Source of the DNA: Psilocybe azurescens
Lineage: Eukaryota; Basidiomycota; Agaricomycetes; Agaricales; Agrocybaceae
DNA: 11,329 bases
Assembly: GCA_023853785.1 (NCBI GenBank)
Contig: JAJIRX010000022.1
Span: forward strand, 1 to 11,329
Direction of reading: 5' to 3'
The position numbers and the translations under genes are program-made. Shown here piece after piece: positions 8,339-11,329 of the stretch. Below the pieces are notes generated by a model that made no database searches, had not been told where the DNA came from, and saw only the letters and a program-made list of their open reading frames with translations. Every line of letters starts with the position of its first letter. Position 1 is the first letter of the stretch.

Positions 8339-9759
8339 TTATCGACAAACAGCCTCTACCCGACGATCCTACACCTACCGATGCACCTCCTTCTTACGAT
8401 ACACTTTCTGCGGGGCCCAGTTCTCAAGACAACAAGTACAACCTTGTTCATCTGAGTCCGTCTACATCATCATATCCACCTAATTCACCCCCACCAGTTC
8501 CTCCTAAGTCCCCAGCTTCCCCAGCTTCCCCATCGACAAACGCAAAAGGAAAAGCCCGGGCAGTAAACTGGTTCGCTTTTGCCACAGAAGCTCGAACGAG
8601 AAGCGAAGTCAGGAACACTGTTCTTGGCCTCGTAAAAGATCTTATTCAAGAACATATCACTAATTCTGAAGCAGCTACTGGTATTCTCCAAAGCTGTGCT
8701 GAAGCCTGTGCCACACATTCCCTTTCTCTATCTTCCATACTACAAGAGAAGTCCATAGAGAACCACACCCCTTGTACTGGGCAATTGTCAAAAGACCGCC
8801 GGATGAACATCAAGAGAAGGAAGACATGCAATGTCCCGATCTCCTCACCGCTTTAATATCCTATGCGACTCCACTCAACCAGGCGACAGTAGCAGAAGTA
8901 CGCCTCGCTTGTCTTGCTACCTCAGATCAGGCGTTATTTCAACGCTTGAGACTGTCACCAGAGTTCGCACCGGTTTCTGGGGCTGACCAAATGCTACTCG
9001 GAGGAACAATACCCCCAGAGGAGGTAGAGCTGGAAGATATCCCGGGAGAAGGAGGGGGATCGTTTGCGGTGAATTTTGTGATTCCACATTTTCATAAGCG
9101 CATGGTGGTCTCAAAACAGATCGCGATTGAATTTATCGCAAGAAGTTCGTCCCTAATTTGTTTCAGTTATCTCTTAATATGTATTGACTGAAATCGTCTT
9201 AATGCCAGGTAGAATGTGGCGACTCGCCTTTTTCATAGCCCCAGAGCCCCGGCGTTACAGGACTTCTGTTGAGCCGCGTGTAGGCTCATGGTGTATTTCT
9301 CTTTCGCTGATCGAAACTAGTCCGCCGACATACGTGCAAGCTAGGCTGCTTATCCCGGAAGCTAAATCACCTTCTGTAAACCTGGAGACCCCCGAATCCC
9401 CTGGATCATCCACAAATGACCCACCATCTTCTTCCCCTTCTTTCGACTTCCCAAATCGCTCTCTTATTCCGAACCTAATTCCAAAATGCCATTTCTATTC
9501 TTCTAAAGTCGAATGAGCAGATAGAAGCTGCGACAGGTTCAAGGAGGAACTCTGCGGGGAAGAGTATCGTCGTCTCGCTGGAAGAAAGCACCATGGGTGC
9601 CAATCTTCAGTACGGGTGTGTATTATCGCCGACATTTCCAGGAACTATTCTTACATCTCTTCTTTTAGGAACAACCCTTACATTGGCCCGGATGAGAAGC
9701 TTCGAGGTCGGCTTGAGGCTCGTCTTGGGAAATCGGAAGCTGACTGTATAATCTGCTGA
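8335..9759 (+). CDS. Conserved fungal protein of unknown function with PPxY motif and C-terminal CaaX-like box
   Basis: Three exons (8335-9144, 9209-9615, 9669-9759) give 435 residues after two corrections: a missing C at 8768-8771 and an extra A at 9483-9486. The total is then exactly 436 codons including the stop. In order: a disordered Pro/Ser/Thr-rich N-terminus with a PPSY motif (residues 18-21), the ligand form for WW domains of Rsp5/Nedd4 ubiquitin ligases; PPPVPPK, which fits an SH3-binding pattern; a helical region from about 75, including NHTPLYWAIVKR, which resembles an ankyrin-repeat start; RLACLATSDQALFQRLRLSP; a probable beta-rich half with EFIARSRMWRLAFFIA and GSWCISLSLIE; a disordered linker; and KSIVVSLEES near the end. 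The last residues are ADCIIC, so the final four form a possible prenylation box. It feels like a family I have seen as hypothetical in agaricomycetes, but no function is known to me. Confidence 0.82.
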
Positions 9760-9807
9760 TTCGTGCGCTTGTATTTCTATGAACTACTAACCTACTCACG
9801 ACTAAGT

Positions 9808-10218
9808 CGGATCGACGCCCAAGCTAAATTAATGACCATGTTGACTGGCGATTTATTGTGCTACCATCTCTGTCTGGCTACTGGTGTGAGCAGAGTGCCA
9901 CAACCTTCAAGATTCCGGGGATCTAACGGTTGGTTTCAAGAACATCACCATGAGCGCTTTCTCAGCTCTGGAGTGAATTCGAACATAGCATCTCCTCTAC
10001 TTAGGACAATTCTCCGAGAGAAATGTCCGTGGCTTTCTTTTCTAGTAAAATGTGTTGAGATGTGTTGGTGCGCCCATCAGTAAGCCGTTTTCGGCTAACT
10101 AATCCAGCAGGGTATTGAGAGAAAGAGTATCGCATCTTGCTATTGGAAGACTGGGTCAATTCAAGTTTAACTGCGACACCATTACTACGTTTCGGTCCGG
10201 ATCGACACCCAAATTAAA
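9808..10218 (+). repeat. Pair of diverged 21-nt direct repeats, 390 bp apart
   Basis: Copies at 9808-9828 and 10198-10218 both begin CGGATCGAC, continue with CCCAA and end in TAAA; 18 of 21 positions agree. Flanks are not alike. They could be remnants of a decayed repeat or a duplicated protein-binding site. Confidence 0.35.
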
Positions 10219-10363
10219 ACAGGACTGCAAGATTAAAGATCGCCAGCCCAAGACCGTACAGCTTCAGCGGACTTAAGCTCGTAGAATTGTGAGGATGGAG
10301 TTAGCTTCATGGTAGAGCCGTATTGGCAGAGATCCCAGACTCGGAATCGCGTGCTAATAGTTA

Positions 10364-10385
10364 CTGAAGTAGTGCACCACTTCAG
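10364..10385. repeat. 22-bp near-perfect palindrome
   Basis: CTGAAGT (10364-10370) and ACTTCAG (10379-10385) flank a GTGCAC core. Ten of eleven base pairs match; only the pair 10371/10378 is unmatched. Such a dyad can bind a dimeric regulator or form a hairpin. No owner is evident. Confidence 0.45.
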
Positions 10386-10551
10386 GGAGATTGCAGGAAA
10401 ATCATTGAAGTCATGATGTCAAATGAATTTGTCTTCCTGTTTCATCACGGCAGATCCGAACAACGGTATCCAGCGCGCTCGCATCAAGCGTTCAGCCTCC
10501 AGCGTATCGCGTCCCATTATCAAATCGGTGCAGTAACCCAAGTTTGTGGAG

Positions 10552-10567
10552 GATAGCAGCTGCTATC
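10552..10567. repeat. 16-bp perfect palindrome GATAGCAGCTGCTATC
   Basis: The two halves are exact inverted copies, with GATA cores facing inward and a CAGCTG E-box in the centre. It sits next to an AT-rich TATATT/TATAAT stretch (about 10572-10591) and could be a GATA-factor or bHLH site. Confidence 0.45.
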
Positions 10568-10628
10568 TATCTATATTTCTATATTATAATACGAAATGGG
10601 TTCCCACGGTAGACGAAAACGTCTTCTG

Positions 10629-10669
10629 ATTGGTTAGACAAAACTGAAAGCTGATTGGCTGGCACGTCA
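10629..10669 (-). promoter_or_regulatory. Two CCAAT (Y-box-like) elements and a CRE half-site
   Basis: CTGATTGG occurs twice, 25 bp apart (ATTGG at 10629-10633 and 10654-10658); read on the minus strand each is CCAATCAG, the binding form for HAP/NF-Y. ACGTCA, a CREB/ATF half-site, follows at about 10664-10669. An AT-rich TATAAT stretch lies at about 10583. The order CRE, CCAAT, CCAAT, TATA is that of a promoter firing leftward, but no minus-strand gene is visible below it. Confidence 0.4.
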
Positions 10670-10740
10670 CACTCCGTGTCCCACGAGAGACTCCGAGACT
10701 CGCATCTTGCGTCTTCACATCAGGAGTTTCAATATTTGGA

Positions 10741-11261
10741 TGACCTGTGAAGGGGGTAAAATTAGGGTCATAAAATATATCAAATACAGATTTATTTCAA
10801 AGATTGTAAAACATATTTTATGTGAGGGAATCTTGAATTTAGCATAAAATCTTACATACATGTCAATCTACAAAGGAACTTTGTAAGATATTTAAAATTT
10901 CAAATACAGAGTGAGTTTGTAGAGCCCACTATATATATCAAATTTGGGACACCCTCTTTGGCACCCAAATACTTTAACTACATATCTATCTTCAAAGGAA
11001 TTTTGTATTTTTAATTCCAGAGAATCTTTAAAGGACCTTTGAATATGAATTAGTATTTTAAATACAAAGCTCCTTTGTTGGCTGAATTGTAGTTCTAATA
11101 TTGAATGGCCTTCAGAATTAATTTATATTTTAAATACAAGGGTACCTTGTATGGTGCAAAACTTATAAAATATATAACTACTTACAAAATTCTATGTAGT
11201 TCAAGTACAAAGGAACTTTAAATGTGTACATTGTAGATTGACCTGTAGTTCATCTACAGGT
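10741..11261. repeat. AT-rich array of diverged palindromic units with about 36-bp period
   Basis: A 17-nt dyad resembling TACAAAGGAACTTTGTA recurs starting at 10869, 10905, 10991, 11027, 11063, 11099 (much decayed), 11135 and 11206. Spacings are 36, 86, 36, 36, 36, 36 and 71. The copies at 10869 and 11135 (TACAAGG-GTA-CCTTGTA) are perfect palindromes. Further inverted repeats fall in or near the same rhythm: ATTTTATG/CATAAAAT at 10815-10850, ATTTGGG/CCCAAAT at 10942-10970 and ACCTGTAG/CTACAGGT at 11241-11261. Units 72 bp apart also share TATTTTAAATACAA between palindromes. There is no open reading frame. It may be a decayed minisatellite, the subterminal region of a DNA transposon, or a structured transcript. 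Confidence 0.6.
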
Positions 11262-11329
11262 TTCCTTTGAGTTATGCGCCCTCATTTGCCCACCACATTA
11301 CCTGGTGTGTGTCCACCCTCAAAAACAGT

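Larger units (their letters stand above)
9760..10740. other. Non-coding region, about 1 kb
   Basis: I see no convincing gene. The open frame at about 9763-10083 lacks an ATG start and any recognisable motif, and no tRNA folds out. The interval should contain the 3' UTR of the gene ending at 9759. It holds a diverged 21-nt direct repeat, several strong palindromes (10083-10096, 10364-10385, 10552-10567) and a CCAAT/CRE-like cluster at 10629-10669. Confidence 0.5.

Noticed and set aside
9763..10083. 106-codon open frame after the PPxY/CaaX gene
   Set aside because: It has no ATG at its start, no recognisable motif and an unusual composition; it is probably 3' UTR and spacer.
10270..10345. tRNA-like stretch (TGGTAGAGC)
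   Set aside because: No proper A box, no GGTTCGANTCC B box and no cloverleaf could be drawn.
10741..11261. CRISPR-like array (regular spacing, palindromic repeats)
   Set aside because: The repeats diverge strongly, the segments between them share sequence, and the neighbouring genes are intron-containing fungal genes.

Overview
The window looks like nuclear DNA of a filamentous basidiomycete, probably an agaricomycete. Genes are dense and cut by many short introns (about 49-76 nt, one of 125 nt) with GT...AG ends and CTRAY-like branch sites. The protein sequences read like agaricomycete orthologues. The species cannot be named from sequence alone.

Layout. (1) 1-970, minus strand: the N-terminal 275 codons of a CDK8/Ssn3 Mediator kinase, running off the left edge. 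(2) 971-1211: a compact divergent promoter with a perfect TGACTCA box. (3) 1212 to about 3545, plus strand: a class I histone deacetylase of the Hos2/HDAC3 type in 8 exons. (4) 3546-4521: a promoter region with ten same-oriented GATA-factor motifs, feeding (5) 4522-6736, plus strand: a UapA/UapC-type purine (uric acid/xanthine) permease in 9 exons. (6) 6737-8334: a 1.6 kb stretch with no recognisable gene, but with a symmetric poly(A)-signal hairpin, two RTCACGTG boxes and weak small-gene candidates. (7) 8335-9759, plus strand: a 435-residue protein of unknown function with an N-terminal PPxY motif, a proline-rich segment and a C-terminal CaaX-like box. (8) 9760-10740: non-coding, with palindromes and a CCAAT/CRE-like cluster. 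(9) About 10741-11261: AT-rich DNA built from short palindromes spaced at about 36 bp.

The four recognised genes are conserved housekeeping or regulatory genes, not an accessory cluster. CDK8 and the deacetylase both control transcription and share one divergent promoter. The permease promoter looks built for nitrogen control.

All four conserved genes carry single-base insertions or deletions, about twelve in total and nearly all within or next to mononucleotide runs. Allowing for them, the permease, the PPxY/CaaX protein and the CDK8 fragment each give a coding length that is a whole number of codons, with all splice junctions in phase. The deacetylase does so up to its in-frame stop. This looks more like uncorrected long-read consensus error than gene death. 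The most unusual items are the helically spaced GATA cluster, the phased palindrome array and the PPxY/CaaX protein.
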